Shown: one piece after another, positions 1 to 12,142 of the stretch
Layout of the letters: each line of letters opens with the position of its first letter
How positions within the stretch are numbered: position 1 is the first letter of the stretch
Assembly (NCBI GenBank): GCA_007922225.1
Contig: ML679958.1
Location: 58,298,838 to 58,362,837, forward strand
DNA length: 64,000 bases
Source of the DNA: Emydura subglobosa
Lineage: Eukaryota; Chordata; Testudines; Chelidae
Direction of reading: 5' to 3'
The notes under the pieces: model-generated
Database searches by the model: none
Seen by the model: the letters and a program-made list of their open reading frames with translations, nothing else
What the model was told of the DNA's origin: nothing
Position numbers and translations under genes: made by a program

Positions 1-640
1 ATGGCGGTAAGTATGCTTGAGCAGCCAAACTTTGACATGATTTTCCACATGGCTGACAGAGTCAAAGGCTTTGGTCAGATTGATGAAGGTCATATTCAGC
101 TCCTGGTGTTGTCTTGACATTTTTCCTGGATCTGCCTCATTATGAAAATCATGTTGGTGGTGCCTCATGAAGGCCTGAAGCCACACTGGGACTCTGGGAG
201 TACTTCCTATGCAAGAGGGAGCAGATGATTCAGTAAGATTCTAGCAAAAATCTTCCCAGCAATGGAGAGAAGAGCAATGCCCCGATAGTTGCCACAGTCA
301 GCCCTATCTCCCCTTTTGAAAATGGTGATGATGTTAGCATTGCGTAAATCAGCGGGGATTTCTTCGATATGCCAGATTTTGAGGAGCAGCAAATGGAGCT
401 TGTTTTCAGTGTCCCTTCCCCCCCCTTTCAATACTTTAGCTGGTATTCCATCAGGACCTGATACTTTATTATTCTTCATTTGCTTAATTGCTTTGTGGAC
501 TACCACAGATGTTGGTGGGTTGCGAGAGTTTCCCAGACTGGGTGCTCAGGGTTGGAGTCGATGGTGTCGTTACTCACAGCTGATTCTCGATTTAGAAGCT
601 TTTAGTAGTGTTCTTCCAGGACTTTTTGATGGATTCACTG
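1..640 (-). pseudogene. EN-RT non-LTR retrotransposon, reverse transcriptase fragment (runs off left edge)
   Basis: Read on the minus strand, 506-207 stays open for 99 residues with RT fingers/palm motifs such as SGPDGIPAKVLK and CGNYRGIALLSIAGKIFARI. The homology continues past the stop in another frame (1-206) with a QCGFRP-like block and FINLTKAFDSVSHV, the start of RT motif A. Upstream (507-640) weaker matches resemble the linker before the RT, as at 19.03-19.26 kb. The YxDD box would lie beyond the window edge. It is the same family as the element at 18.0-20.9 kb, which shares SSGPDVIPAE and the upstream HFSELFN-like linker. At least one frameshift lies near 200 and stops lie upstream, so it is dead. 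I infer a clade other than CR1 (RTE-like or a relative). Confidence 0.8.
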
Positions 641-1333
641 TCTTTAAGAAGGGCACTATCATATTCAGATATCAGCAGTGTGAGGCCATATGAACTTGGT
701 CCATACAAGGTTTCAACTCTCAGAAAAAGCTCTGCATTTCATGTCTGATATATTTCTGATGCTCTCTGTTTCAAGTTAACTGTAAACTCTCTGGGACAAG
801 GACTGAATAAACATCTAACTCATCTAGCCCGGTGTTACCATAAGAAAACAATAAGCATCACTTTTTTTCTTCTTCTAGATCATCTTTTTTTTAACATTAG
901 ATTAGTGACCAATATTCTGATCAAGACATTTGTCCAGGTACCTAGCAGAATGTTTTGCAAGCTGGGTGTGTAGGAGTGGAGGGGTGGGGGGAAGTATTCC
1001 TGTGAGTATTTGATCTCCAGCCCATAGCTTCTGCATTTTAAAATGTCAATGATACCATGTCTGAACTTAGAATTTTTTCTGTATAACCTTTTGACATTAT
1101 GTTGTCAAATGCCATACTTGCAAATACCAACAGTTAACTGAAATGGAAAAGGATGCAACTCTCACCAAGGAAAATTGATGTAAATGTGAAAAATCGGACA
1201 AAATCATAACCAAGGCACAGTCTCCTTTCTCCCTTCCCCCATTTTAAATATAATCCAAAAGTTGCTTTGACCGTTGAGTGATTTTTACATTTATATACAA
1301 ACTTGGCAATAGCTTCTTTTTGAACTTCCAAAT
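641..1333. other. Unassigned DNA
   Basis: No coding feature recognised. It holds T-rich runs near 860-895 and a G-rich run near 975-990. The family match of the RT fragment to the left fades in this stretch. Confidence 0.5.
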
Positions 1334-1430
1334 ACTTCTGTTGGTGAAGTTGGTCCAATAAAAGATATTACCTCATCCACCTTGTCTCTCTAATATCCTG
1401 GGCCCCACATGGCTGCAACAACACTGCAAT
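1334..1430 (+). repeat. Probable interspersed repeat fragment
   Basis: The stretch with GGTCCAATAAAAGATATTAC followed by a TCTCTCTAATATCCTGGG block and an ACAACACTGCA end resembles a repeat I recall from many sauropsid genomes. This is recognition from memory. No second copy is visible in this window and I cannot assign it to a class. Confidence 0.35.
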
Positions 1431-3080
1431 AAAGTATTATTCCTATCCAAGATCAAGGGGACCAGAATGTATTCTCTAATAATAATTATGCAGCAGAGAG
1501 TAATAAACCTATTGTTTAGTCAAATAAACGAGGCTGGTCATTTATCATTGTATTCCGACTAATGTTTTGTTTGACTTTTTTTATATCTTCAAATGCAGCA
1601 ATTTTTTTAACAGTACAAACAGACCTGGGGCCTTCATGTCTGCAGTGGTTTGCTAATCCATCAGAAAACTGTCTGTCAAAATAATTTACATTTACTGAAT
1701 TAAAGTTTTCCTGGCAAGGATTTTCATAAGATGCAAATAGATGTAGATTGCACCTCCTAGACTGCCTAGCACAAGAACAGATTAAAAGAGACAAATTCAT
1801 GAAGAAACGCTGTGGAACGGCATGCTGACCTGTGGGATGGGCAGCTTAAAGTTCTGAGCCAAAACAGCTAGGAAAAATGTTGCCTTATTCAAATGGGTTA
1901 GCAGGAATTTTGCTAGTCTTCTCTTTAAACACTGCGTCCTTGATTGGTCCCCAGTAACCATGACAACTTCCCTGTCTGAGCTAGCCCTTGATCTTGTGAC
2001 ATTTGTTGGGGTTCTCATCCCCAATGCCTTTGCAATATCCAAAACCAATGCCGTGCCCAGGTTACTATCCAGCACATCACATGGCTGACTCATTAGCCAT
2101 GTTGATGGGGTGTGTGTGTTTTGGGATGCTGAATACTTCTGAAAATGTTCCACTTTTTCCAAGCACTTCTCTGAGAGTGCAAACTCTATTAGCCCATGGT
2201 AATGAGTGATTTCCATATGGTAATGAAACACTGGTAAGTGAAGACACTGAGGGCTGTATGACCAGATCATTTATAAATCCTCTTTTGGCCATTCATCCAC
2301 TCCATAAGTGCTCTGGCCTGCACTGGCCCCATCACCGCCTTCCTACCCTGACAGTCACCACTGTGGCTTTTTCTTATGCCCTGGTAATAGGCTATTATGA
2401 AATCCAGCTCTCCTTCTGTGGCTGGAAGATGTCCCTTATGCCAGTTGCATCCTTACTTCCTTTGCTCTTAGAAAGTGCCTGTCATGGGCAAATAGCAGTT
2501 GGTGCTCACCTTGGCTCCCCATGCACATTTATAATCGTCATACTCTGTGAAGCCAGCATTGCTTCATGTTGTGACGCTATCCTAGAGTAGGCTGCACACA
2601 TGAGTGACCTCAGAATAGGCCCAGGCACATGGTAACATATTTTCAGACACATTCTCTGCCCATGATGAGTTCTTAAAAATCCCATAGAAAAACCAGTCCA
2701 GGTACTTTCCCAACCATGTGTCCATCTCTCTACCTTTGAAAATCCAGGTCTAAATGCATAGCAAACTAGTATATGTAAGTGAGAAAAAATTACCACCTAG
2801 AGGGGATACAAAAGTTACATGAAAGTAACATATCAAAAAAGTTTGACAAACTCTCTCAGGTGTCAGTCACCAGCACATAATTCTGAATCGGTCTGGCTGT
2901 TCTCTGTTAACAGGACATGAGGTCTCAGCTTCACTTCAATAGCACTCTCCTGTGACTTACATTAAAACACAGGCATATACTGTTGCCTCTACCTTTCAGC
3001 TCAAAAACCAAAAGACAACAGCATTAACTCCACTGACACATGAAACAGAACTCCTGAGGAAGTCACTACATTTGCCAAGT
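1431..3080. other. Unassigned DNA, no gene seen
   Basis: Only short overlapping open frames on both strands (the longest is 157 codons, 2270-1797 minus) with no recognisable domain and no splice-site pattern that would make them exons. Presumably unique or very old repeat-derived sequence. Confidence 0.5.
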
Positions 3081-3332
3081 CCCTGCTCTGCTACAGATTT
3101 TCTGTATGATCTTGGGGAAGTCACTTCACTTCTCTACATCTTAGTTTCCCCATCTGTAAAACATGAATAATACTTGGTTTTCTCCCATCCTTTGTCTGTT
3201 TTGTGTATTTAGATTGTAAGCTTGATGAGGAAGGGACTGGATTTTGCTATAAAGAGGTACAGCACGTAGCATAGTAAGGACCTGATCTTAGTTGGGGCCT
3301 CTAAGCATGATTATAACATAAATAATAATAAT
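3081..3332 (+). repeat. MIR/CORE-SINE-type SINE
   Basis: The block GATCTTGGGGAAGTCACTTC, then TTTCCCCATCTGTAAAA, is the diagnostic CORE-SINE (MIR) body. It is followed by a tail with TTGTAAGCTTGATGAGG, ACAGCACGTAGCATAG and GGGGCCTCTAAGC, ending in an AATAATAAT tract. The tRNA-derived head is missing or too diverged to see. It is an old non-autonomous element that was moved by LINE machinery. Confidence 0.8.
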
Positions 3333-3515
3333 CCTTGTCAATTGTTTCTATAAATTTGATATTAACAATCAGAAGTAAGAAGCAGATGCAGGGATTTTTA
3401 CCATTAGAAAGGATTAAATACTACACAAAAAAGCTGTCCAAGAGCCATGAGTTTTTTTGAGTCTTGGAAACTTAAGATTATTCAGGTTCTGCAGTAAGGG
3501 AGTGCCTTTTTTATA

Positions 3516-3590
3516 GGTATGACACAAGAATCGTATTGCCAACTGGCAACGGGGTTGCAGGAATGTCCTGATTCTGGTGTGTACATCCTG
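3516..3590 (-). repeat. Dispersed repeat, copy 1 (matches 21811-21888)
   Basis: The reverse complement contains ACCAGAATCAGGACATTCCTG and then TGCCAGTTGGCA. The copy at 21811-21888 has ACCAGAATCAGGATGTTCC and TGCCAGCTGGCATT in the same order and spacing. The two are clearly homologous but diverged. The family is unknown to me and the ends are not defined. Confidence 0.6.
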
Positions 3591-3599
3591 ATACACTAA

Positions 3600-4600
3600 A
3601 GAATGTCATGTGAGATCTTAAATGAAAGCCAGGGTCACAATGGTCATTAATATTGTTGTGAAATATATAGACTGAAAATACGTTTAAAAGTCTGTTTCAA
3701 GGCAGAGCTGACAAAGAGTTTTCTGTCAGACAAAGGAAGTTTATTCACCTGTCTCTGATTAAATATAAATTACATATTGTTTCATTCACAATGGGTCTCT
3801 CATCACTTGTCTAACCTGAATGCAGCTGAAGGGCTGTAAGAATGTCAAAAAGGAACTCAGAAGTATAGGAACATAGCAAGGGAAGAGAACCTTAATTTAA
3901 AATGTACTTCAAAGGGTTGCTGGATTATATTTGGGGAACAAAGAAGACACCTTGTCATCTAGGAAGTAAATGGGCAGTGCATTTACATCCCTGAAAATGG
4001 AACCATAGGCAGCCTTGGTTGGAAATGCCACAGAAGACTGGGTGAGAGAAGACTTCTCTAGACAGGAGGTTAGCCTGTTAAGTTTGGTAGCTAGGAAAAT
4101 GTGTTTTCATTTCCATTGTTTCCGGTCTCCTTACTCACTAGCTCTTGTATCTTTGGTGATAAACTTATCCTCGTTTTCACTATAAATATTCCTCAGTGAT
4201 GTGGTGTTAAGCAAAGTGCTGGTTCTGAGTTGCATCTTACAAGTTGGTGTGCACACTGTTCACTTGGAGACAGCTGATGTGGTATTTCTGTGAGTGTTCA
4301 GTAGATAAAGGGCTGGACACTACAGGGAACTCCTCAAAAGGGCTCCAGGTCTGGGATCCACCTATGGTTAACCTGCAAGGCACAGTAAGGGCTGGCATTG
4401 CCCAGAGGAGAGTGCTTCGGTGGTTAATAGACTGGTGGTGTGCTTCCTTATACTGGAGGCAGAGGGGTTACAAGGTGACTCTCAGTCCTGGACACCCTGA
4501 GAACCATCACACTAGGAACAAAGTGTTACTCAATGGAATTCACCCTGCAGGGTAGGGAGCCTACTGCAAAACAGCAGTAATTCTGCGATTTCAGGACCAT
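3600..4600. other. Unassigned DNA
   Basis: No motif recognised. A 103-codon open frame (4244-4555 plus) has no family resemblance, and its composition does not differ from the surroundings. Confidence 0.5.
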
Positions 4601-4840
4601 AAAATCATAGTATTATAGAAGAAAGGATTTGAAGGGACCTCAGGAGGTCGTCTAGTCCAACCCCTGCTCAAAGCAGGACCAATCCCAACTAAATCATCCC
4701 AGCCAGGGCTTTGTCAAGTTGGACCTTAAAAACCTCTAAGGATGAAGATTCCACCACCTCCCTAGGTAACCCATTCCAGTGCTTCACCACCCGCCTAGTG
4801 AAAATTTTTTTCCTACTATCCAACCTAGACCTCCCCCTGT
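4601..4840 (-). mobile_element. CR1: CR1 LINE, 5'-truncated 3' end
   Basis: On the minus strand the sequence encodes the last residues of CR1 ORF2 (a VKHWNG-like block, then AGMI and a stop) followed by the typical short 3' UTR with TTGGACTAGACGACCTCCTG and a terminal TATGATTTTATGG, a decayed ATTCTATG-type repeat. The match stops at 4840 within the RLDIRK-coding block, as expected for 5' truncation during target-primed reverse transcription. Related tails lie at 52518-52987 and 57496-57650. Confidence 0.93.
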
Positions 4841-6683
4841 TTTACTCTCCTGATGCTACAGTTGTCATATTCTGGAAGATAATGGTTCGCTGCACTCTTC
4901 CTTCATTGGATTCCCTTCCTTCCTTCATTTCAGAGACCCATTCCCAGAAAGTATTGTTAAAGCAGGCATTCCTTTGTGGCACTGTTACAATAGTCTTCCA
5001 AGTTCTTTTCCTTAGCACGCGCACGTTTTGACTCTTGGGAAGACATGTTGTGGTGTTATTAGTTTTGGTTAGGAAAGGCTGAGTGTAGAGGCAGCAACAG
5101 GAGAGACCAAGCTGTGCGAGCAGCCAGAGAGTCTGTTCTCTGCCATCGTCTCTGATTAGAGTCAGCTCTTGAGGCAGAGTTGCTCCATGGGAACTGGGCA
5201 TTGGTATTAGACTGAGAGGCCTGAAAGACGGCTGATGGGTCATCTCATATCAGGACCAGTGTATGTGTTTACATAAAGCAAGTTAGTGTTAGAATATGCC
5301 CAGTCTCTGCACCACTGATTTCTCCTCCACCAGGAAGCGAACTGCCAGGCACCAGCATCTGCTACGGCTCAGCAGAGGGGCACCATTGGTGTCAAGAGAA
5401 GGTGTAATTGTATTTTACCTTTAAAAACCCATCCTAATGTCAATATCCCATCTGTATCTAGACAGACACCAACACCATGGTTTATGACAACGCAGTGTAT
5501 TGTATCAGCAGCTAGACTTTAAAATACAAACAATTAGATGTCAGGGGACATTTAAAAAGCTGCAGACAAAGACAATCTTTGTTTCCAGTGGTGGACTTGC
5601 TCACGTACCAAAGACATCTGGACAGGGATCAGCAACAGGATTACAAAGAACACAAGTCTCATGCTTCTCACTAACAGTGAACATTTTCCTTCTCGCTATG
5701 GTATGTGCCTCCAGATTTCACTAATGGCACTATTATAATGATTTTTGCAGACATCTAATTTTTGCAGCACAAAAACATCAGAACGTTCTGTGGGGAAGGC
5801 AGTTCCCCTCCAAGTGGACCTGCCTGAATACAGAGAGTATGAGGTACAGTCTATCCATAAACTGACCTTTCTTCTGAGAGCCATTGTCATTTGAATTTAG
5901 GCCAGGGTCTGAAAAACTCTGTGGGATCAGAAAATAAGATCTATGGAAAAAATAAACGGTATCCCATGCTCGGTATGAGCCATCCATTCATGCTGGACTA
6001 AATTCTGTATGGTGTTCTTTATACCTGATACATATCATAGGCTTCCTGTTAGTTAGGAAAACATTTTTTTTTTAAAGGAACTAGGATCCCAGTCCTGCAA
6101 TTGACTGCAAGCATCTGAACTCCTGTGCCCAAGCAGAGCCAAGTGACATCAGTGACGTCAACACAAGTGCTCTGGCCATGTGGAGTTAGTTGTTGGAGTG
6201 GGGCATTTTTTTTTTTTTTACAAAATTTATGAACCCTCAACCTCCTGAGGGTCACTCATCCCTACTATTGGCTCACTACAGCATGAAATGCTGGCCAGGA
6301 AGCTGAGTGTGGATGGATTTGCATCAACTCACTAGGTGTTTCACAGAAGCCAAAAAAAAAAAAAATGTTTCAGGGAGGTTGCTGGTTGTACAAGGTATTA
6401 AATGAGGAAGTCATTCTGTGGTTAAATGTGATCAATAAGCTAATGAAGATTCAACATATTCACTTCACTAGGATTTCACAGGATAACAGAGTAACACTGG
6501 GACCTGGCATGTAGATTGGGTCAATATATTATCCACCTTTCTTAGGTTTCTCTATTGATCCCATCTGGTAGCGTGTAAGCACTAGGCAGAACCCTGCAGA
6601 GTCTGAAATGGTGAAGAGTAGCATATATACAATGATGAAAGATTAACTGGATTCAGTGAACTAGATCCTGGTCTCTAATTAAT
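4841..6683. other. Unassigned DNA
   Basis: Short open frames only. It contains poly-T tracts (6063-6073 and 6207-6219) and a poly-A tract (6352-6365). These could be microsatellites or tails of eroded retroposons, but no body is recognisable beside them. Confidence 0.5.
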
Positions 6684-6745
6684 TTTCCACCAGTATAAAT
6701 CCATTGGCTTCAATGGCGATTGATTTACATTGGTGTAAATGGGAT
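6684..6745. repeat. Foldback element, 'family C' hairpin
   Basis: The arms TCCACCAGTATAAATC and GATTTACATTGGTG are near-perfect reverse complements. They surround a second, perfect palindrome, CCATTG-GCTT-CAATGG. Probable relatives lie at 8023-8122 and 41069-41164. No coding content. Confidence 0.6.
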
Positions 6746-6970
6746 CATAATCAATCCCAATGCCATTACTCAAAGAGTATGAAAGCAAAGGGGCCAAGAA
6801 ATTGACAGGAAGATGAGCAGTGTGTAAATTTCTCTCTTTTATTTTTAGTAAGCAATAGGGTGGGAGAAAGATGGAATAATTTGTCAAGAAGAAATAGAAG
6901 CAATTGTAAATGGAATAGAAACAAACAGTTGTGTAAATCTATTTTCAGAGGGACTAATTTGAAGCTGAAG

Positions 6971-7640
6971 GGGCGAGTCTGCCACAGGCTTCCTGTGACC
7001 TTAGGCAAGTCACATTGCAGAGTTAACATGGGGTCTTACCCAGGTGTTGCCCTACCCTACCTCCCATCCACACACAGTCCTCTCACCTAAATTAATTGGT
7101 GTTTTCAACCTGGACTAGCTGGCCTCTCTTTGGGGTGCAGGTAAGACTCCAGGTTCTGCTTTTATGCAGGCTAGTAACTTATTTACTTTACAGTGAGGAT
7201 GCAGGCTTAAACCACTCAAGTGTGGATAGTTCTCCAATATCCCACAATTCCCACTGTGTGCCCAGAAGGACAGACAAGTTCTCCCACAATTCACTGGGAA
7301 AGAATCACAAAGTAGCTCAGCTTACTGCGGCACAAAGAACCAGGAGATATGCCCCCAGCTGTCCTAGCAACACAGATGAATGAGTACAGCATCAAGGAGG
7401 ACACAGTAACTTGGGTATGGGTTTGCATTATGGCTGCTCACGTCTGGGCTAGGCTAACCTGGGCACCGATCAACCAGGTTAACTCTGCAGTGAAGACATA
7501 CTCTTAGTCGCTCTGGGCCTCGATTCTTCATCTGTGAAATGGGGCTATATCTCTATATCACAGGAATGTTGTGAGGATAAATCTACTGCAAATTGTGATG
7601 TGTTCAGATTCTACTGTAATGGAGGTCATATAAATACATA
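6971..7640 (+). repeat. MIR SINE split by an insertion (parts 6971-7016 and 7507-7640)
   Basis: The left part reads GTCTGCCACAGGC and then TGTGACCTTAGGCAAGTCAC. The right part resumes exactly where a MIR should continue, with CTCTGGGCCTCGATTCTTC, ATCTGTGAAATGGGG and TTGTGAGGATAAA. The 490 bp between them are a foreign TIR element, annotated separately. The MIR is therefore older than the insertion. Confidence 0.85.
7017..7503. mobile_element. Harbinger-like MITE inserted in a MIR
   Basis: Inverted repeats GCAGAGTTAAC (7017-7027) and GTTAACTCTGC (7478-7488) bound the insert. Beyond the right one lies AGTGAAGACATACTC. Its complement, GAGTATGTCTTCACT, matches the GGGTATGTCTATACT terminus of the element at 58315. 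It is followed by TTA, the usual PIF/Harbinger target. The outer 15 or so bases are missing on the left, so that end is eroded or truncated. There is no transposase; it would depend on an autonomous relative such as the one at 22954. Confidence 0.7.
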
Positions 7641-8022
7641 AGCTTATACAATTATCTCAGTGCATAATGCGCCATACCATATGTAATGGGGTGTTTACTA
7701 ATTCCTAGAGTTGGCTGATCAGGTGTGAATTTAGGCCACCAACCCAATAATTATGAGAATGGTTCCTAATTTTGTTTCGTATTTTGTTCCTCTCACCTAA
7801 CCTGGTCCATTCTGTCAGACCTTTCCATCAACAGACCAGAAGTAGTTGGATAATAATTTCATAGATTAATGCAATACTTTTTACTCACTGCAGTAAAATG
7901 AAGAAAACGCAAGATCACCATCTCCATTTCCATAGTGGTAGGTGATTTCTTAAAGCCTCTTGGTTTATTCAGAAAAGTTAAACTATTTTTCAAAGAAAGA
8001 TTTACTGTTTAAAAGTCAGTAT
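7641..8022. other. Unassigned DNA
   Basis: No feature recognised between the split MIR and the foldback element that follows. Confidence 0.5.
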
Positions 8023-8122
8023 AGGCCTAATTCTCCTCTCACACCAGTAGAAATCAGAATTAACTCTATTAGTGGAGCTACAGCAGATTAAAACTGCTGT
8101 AAATGCATGGATAATCAGGTCT
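8023..8122. repeat. Foldback element, 'family C'
   Basis: The outer ends GGCCTAATTCTCC and GGATAATCAGGTC are imperfect inverted repeats, and internal CAGTAG/CTACAG blocks can also pair. It begins and ends like the element at 41069. The palindrome is diverged and the call rests on similarity at both ends. Confidence 0.5.
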
Positions 8123-8681
8123 TGTTTTTACAAGCTCAAGCAGAAGACAGTTTGAGTAAAAGGTCTGGTTAATGGAAAACATGAGTTCCACTTAGAATCA
8201 GCAGCATTAAAGATAACACATAAAACATCAGCTTTGACTTCTGCTCATACTAAAGTGTCTCCAAAACTTGTATTCCTTCCATTTCCTTCCATTTGGCTAA
8301 ACCAATAAACAGATGTAAGCTGAAAACCCCAGCTCAGGTGACAAAATCAACATTGCTATAGCTCCATGCAAACTGCTAGAACTTTGCTAATAAAGTGGTG
8401 TTGGACTAGCTGCTGTTGGGTGGGCATAGGCGTAATTTCTATCAAACAGCACAACTGAGGAGGAGGTGAAAGAAGCCCCTGATAGAACATAAAACAAAAC
8501 AAAGAAGCTAAATGAAAATGGAAGAAATGCACCATGACTCTACAGTCAGACATCACTGCCATAAAGAGACCAAGGAGCCTCAGTCAGCTAAAAAAAAATA
8601 AAAAATAAAAAAAACCCACACAAGAGAATTAATTTTCTTACACTTGCTAAGCAAAAGTAAAATTGCATACTCCATTCCTGA

Positions 8682-8816
8682 ACTCAGGGCCCAAGCATAA
8701 TTTTTTCAGGCCCAGAACAAACTTGTAACATGAGCCCCCTCCCACATACATACCACAATCCCTGCAGCCTGGGCTGGCCCCCAGGCCTCTGGACCCTGGT
8801 AAAGTGTACCCCTTCC
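8682..8816 (+). repeat. Dispersed repeat of hAT-like type (matches 23472-23620)
   Basis: This shares an ordered set of blocks with 23472-23620: AGGGCCCAAGCATAATTTTT, GGCCCAG, AAACTTGTAACA, CCCCAGG and GTAAAGTGTACCC. The second copy begins with CAGTGGCGCC, a plausible hAT-type terminus. That end is missing here. Overlapping open frames of about 100 codons on the minus strand are by-products of the GC-rich repeat. Confidence 0.6.
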
Positions 8817-9150
8817 ACCACCACCCCCATGTGGGGGCCCTGTCTGAACTTGAAATACACCGCCCAGTTTTATCTTTAGGGCAAAAGAAGAAAATGGGAA
8901 ATGAATGGGAGCCGTCTTTGTGGTGGGCAAAATAAGCAGACAATTATAACAGTCAGAGCTGATAGTAGCAGTTAGAGTGGAACACTGAACAAAGCTGGCA
9001 GTGCATGTATCTGAACAGAAAGAACAGCCAAATGTTAAACAAAACAAGCTAATTAAACACCTGAAAAAATCACCAGCAAGGTTTGCTGTTGCTCCTAGCA
9101 GTCAGTATGCATGAGGATAGCTTTGCTCAGTGATGGCAAATATGGATAAA

Positions 9151-9358
9151 CAGTGCAGTCGAGTGGGTAGGATAACAGAGCAGCTTCTGTTAGAAGAGCT
9201 AGATTCTACTTCCATCTCTGCCAGTGAGGCATTGTGCTACCCTCTCTATACTGCAGTTCTCCCTCTGTAAAATGGGGGTAATTGCTTTTGTTCACCTGGT
9301 AAACACTTTGAGATCTGTGCATGACAATGCTAAGTAAGTACTAACTACTGTCATTAAA
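9151..9358 (+). repeat. MIR/CORE-SINE-type SINE
   Basis: A tRNA-derived head remnant (GTGGGTAGGATAACAGAGCA) precedes a diverged core (CATCTCTGCCAGTGAGGCATT) and the CTCTGTAAAATGGGGGTAAT block. It ends with AAACACTTTGAGATC and a CTAAGTAAGTACTA tail. The order is that of a full-length MIR-class SINE in plus orientation. Confidence 0.8.
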
Positions 9359-11239
9359 TATAGTCTGAAATCTGTTTGGACTTGAAGTTGAAACTTCAAC
9401 ATGGCAAGTGGCACGTCCCTTACACCACCTGGGTCAGAGGGAGGAACTATTATTATTTACTATTTCTATTGCAGTTGTACTAAAAGGGTGTGATGAGAAG
9501 CAAGGCCCTGTTGTGCCAGCAGCCAAACAAATGCAGAAGCCAAAGAGACTACTCATCCAGGTAAACTTCGGTGCGTGTGTATGGATCAGGGCCTAAGAAG
9601 TCAAGCAATGTCTGAAAGGTGAGAGAGAAGGAGTCAATTCAAGATGTGCAATACATTTAAACCTTTGCTATTTGGGGCTGGCTTTTTCATTTTGTAATTA
9701 CATAAATATCTACTCTGCTGTAAATGCTTTGGGCAGCTAGTGCTGCAATCCTGAGTCTACACAGAGCTGCTGCAGAATTCATGACTCCAGAGATGGTCAA
9801 GTCTCCTCTGCAGTGTAAGCATTCGACTATTTCCCAGAAGTGGAGACCAACAAGGAGATGTGTGATATAGGATGTGCAGAAAGTGCTGGGCTTTAAGCAC
9901 TTTCTGCTGCATGGGAAGCTTGGGTCGGGGCACAGAGCGTTGGGGGAGCCTGGTACAGAACAGTAGCTGAAAAATGTGAAACACTGCACTGTAAGGTGGT
10001 GCAGGACGGCAGGCTGAACTGGTACATTTGTAATGTTTACAGCTTTCTGGACACAGTGCGGAGAAACCAATGCAGGATGCATCATTTTCAATCAGACCCA
10101 AGCTAAGGACTTTGCCCTAAGTATATTACCGAAGTCTGTAAAATACCAAGCACAGCTGTTGTGCATGGACGCAAGGTACTGCACAGATGTTGTTCCAGCC
10201 AATTGTTTGTTGCAACATTTCCATATAGTGTAGAAAGGGCATCAATGGGAGCAGAACTCAGATGGGTGGATAGTCTTGCCCGCAGGCTTCTAGATGACCA
10301 TGTTTCCCTCTTGCCTACTATTGGTGATGATTAAATTTACTGTTCAGACTCCAGTCCCATGCAGTGTCCCAAGGGAGCTGAGTCAGAGGGGTTAGACTCT
10401 ACTACTTAGGCCATTTCCAAAGTTTAGATAAGTGTGAAATCTCACAACATAACAAAATAAGGAAAAAGAGATTCCCTTGACAAGGCCCCATCATACACTT
10501 TTACTGTGTAAGAACTAACTAAAGCATGGCAACACAGATTAAAGGAGCTGAAATACAAGAACTGTCAGAACGAGCCAGCCCCACATGTGAAACACATCCA
10601 GCACGGTGACTTCAAAATCAACATGTAAGCAAATGCTGCTATGAATTTTAATGAGCTTCAAAGCAGTACTCAGCTGTATTTCATTGTTAGACATTAGACA
10701 GCATTAGACAAACGAGGGTGTTAATCTGTGTGCTCACTTTGGCAATCAGAAGTAGTTTATGTTACTGAAAGTCAAAGAATGAGGAATCCACTGTGAAAGG
10801 GAATAAACCAGGGAGTTCTGTAAAGTTTATAGACGGTGACAACATTAATGGAATAATTGATGACTGAGCCATTGGGGGAGCCTACACAGAAAAGACGCTA
10901 GATGAGAATATAATTACAAGACAAACAATTAATTTTGAGCAGCACCTTGCAGACACAAGGTCCCCAAGGAGTTCACAGGATAAATAAAGGTTAAGTACCA
11001 TGAAAAGCACAATCCAGTCAAAAGTAAAAGCATATTTAAAGGTAATGTAGTAAAGGTAATGTTATGGGTTGGGCTAAAACTCATTGATGGGGAGGGTATA
11101 ACTGCCGCCTTTCATTTAAGATAGCTGTAAGAAACAATTAAGCTCCTTTACAAAACCATAGCAGCCTCCACCCCAAACACAGGCACATGTCACCACTGCC
11201 TCTCGTTTCCCACCCCCCCAAAAAAGGCACAAGCTGCTC
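9359..11239. other. Unassigned DNA
   Basis: Several open frames of 60-134 codons overlap around 9.69-10.23 kb on both strands. None shows a domain, a codon bias distinct from its reverse strand, or splice boundaries. No known repeat was recognised. Confidence 0.45.
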
Positions 11240-11640
11240 AGGACTTTAAACTATGTGGGTGGAGGGTTGACTTTTTTCAGGGAGATAGGGGTGTGTGTAT
11301 GTGAGAAAGAGCGTGCAGGACAAAAACACCACAGAAACAGACGCAGAGAAGGAGCAGAGAGCCAGACAGGGCCTGAACAATGACTGAGAGTATGGACCTA
11401 AGTAAACCCTGAAGAGAGAGCTTTTGGACTGACTGTTGGCTGAAAGAGGCTTGGAGCTGCGAGCAAAAGAAACTATCTCCTGGTCTTTTAGTCCTCAATT
11501 TGCACATTCTTTGTAAATAAACAGGAGTGCATCAAAGACACCTGAACTCTATCGTCAATTTCTCCTCTTACCCAAAACAACCCACAAGACCCTGAACTCT
11601 GGCTATCTGCTCTGCTCCAAAGGGGTAACAGTAATAGCAA
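11240..11640 (+). other. Possible LTR-type 3' region
   Basis: A purine-rich stretch is followed by GTAAATAAACAGG (an AATAAA-type signal at about 11515) and an ACACCTGAACTCTATCG block of the kind seen in R-U5 regions. No matching partner LTR, primer-binding site or coding remnant is visible, so this is tentative. Confidence 0.25.
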
Positions 11641-11669
11641 GCAAACATCTTCAAATCAGGCAAAGAGTG

Positions 11670-12142
11670 CAGTGGTGTACTGTGGGTCTCTGGCGCTCAA
11701 GGGCCAATACTTATATTTGCGCCCCTGCTGTTGGCAGCAGTAGCAGCAGTGCCCTGCAGGGGGTGGGTGTGCAGGCCCGTTTCCCCCTCTCCCCTCTCTC
11801 TTTCCACACTGTGGGTGCAGCAGGGAGCGGGACTGACAGAGGCAGATGCCCTCGGGTCACCAGCAGTGGGGGGCACCCTGCCTTTGGCTGCCTGGCCCCT
11901 GCATAGCCAGGGTCGCACGGCTCCCTCCTTGCACCCAGCACGGGGGCCCTGCAGCGGGAGCCCTCGGCCACCAGCAGGCCTGAGCTGGGGTTGGCATGGC
12001 CGCCGGGGATGTGAAAGACCAGCAGTCCCTGGCCACCTGCAACAGCAGGGGGGCAGTTCTTCCTCTGAGGGCCTGGCTGGCGCTCCCCCAGGCCGGCACC
12101 TGGGGTAATGGTCTCCCTGCCTTTCCCCTTGGTACGCCACTG
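11670..12142. mobile_element. hAT-type MITE with 8-bp target-site duplication
   Basis: The 473-bp element starts with CAGTGGTGTAC and ends with GTACGCCACTG, near-perfect terminal inverted repeats of the hAT CAGTGG type. Flanks AAAGAGTG (11662-11669) and AAAGAATG (12143-12150) are an 8-bp duplication with one mismatch, diagnostic for the superfamily. The interior is GC-rich and has no recognisable transposase. Its open frames of up to 147 codons appear on both strands and are compositional. Confidence 0.85.

Noticed and set aside
1797..2270. 157-codon minus frame
   Set aside because: No domain, overlapping frames, no splice-site support.
11697..12140. 147- and 125-codon frames on opposite strands
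   Set aside because: They fall entirely within the hAT MITE and are GC-rich on both strands.
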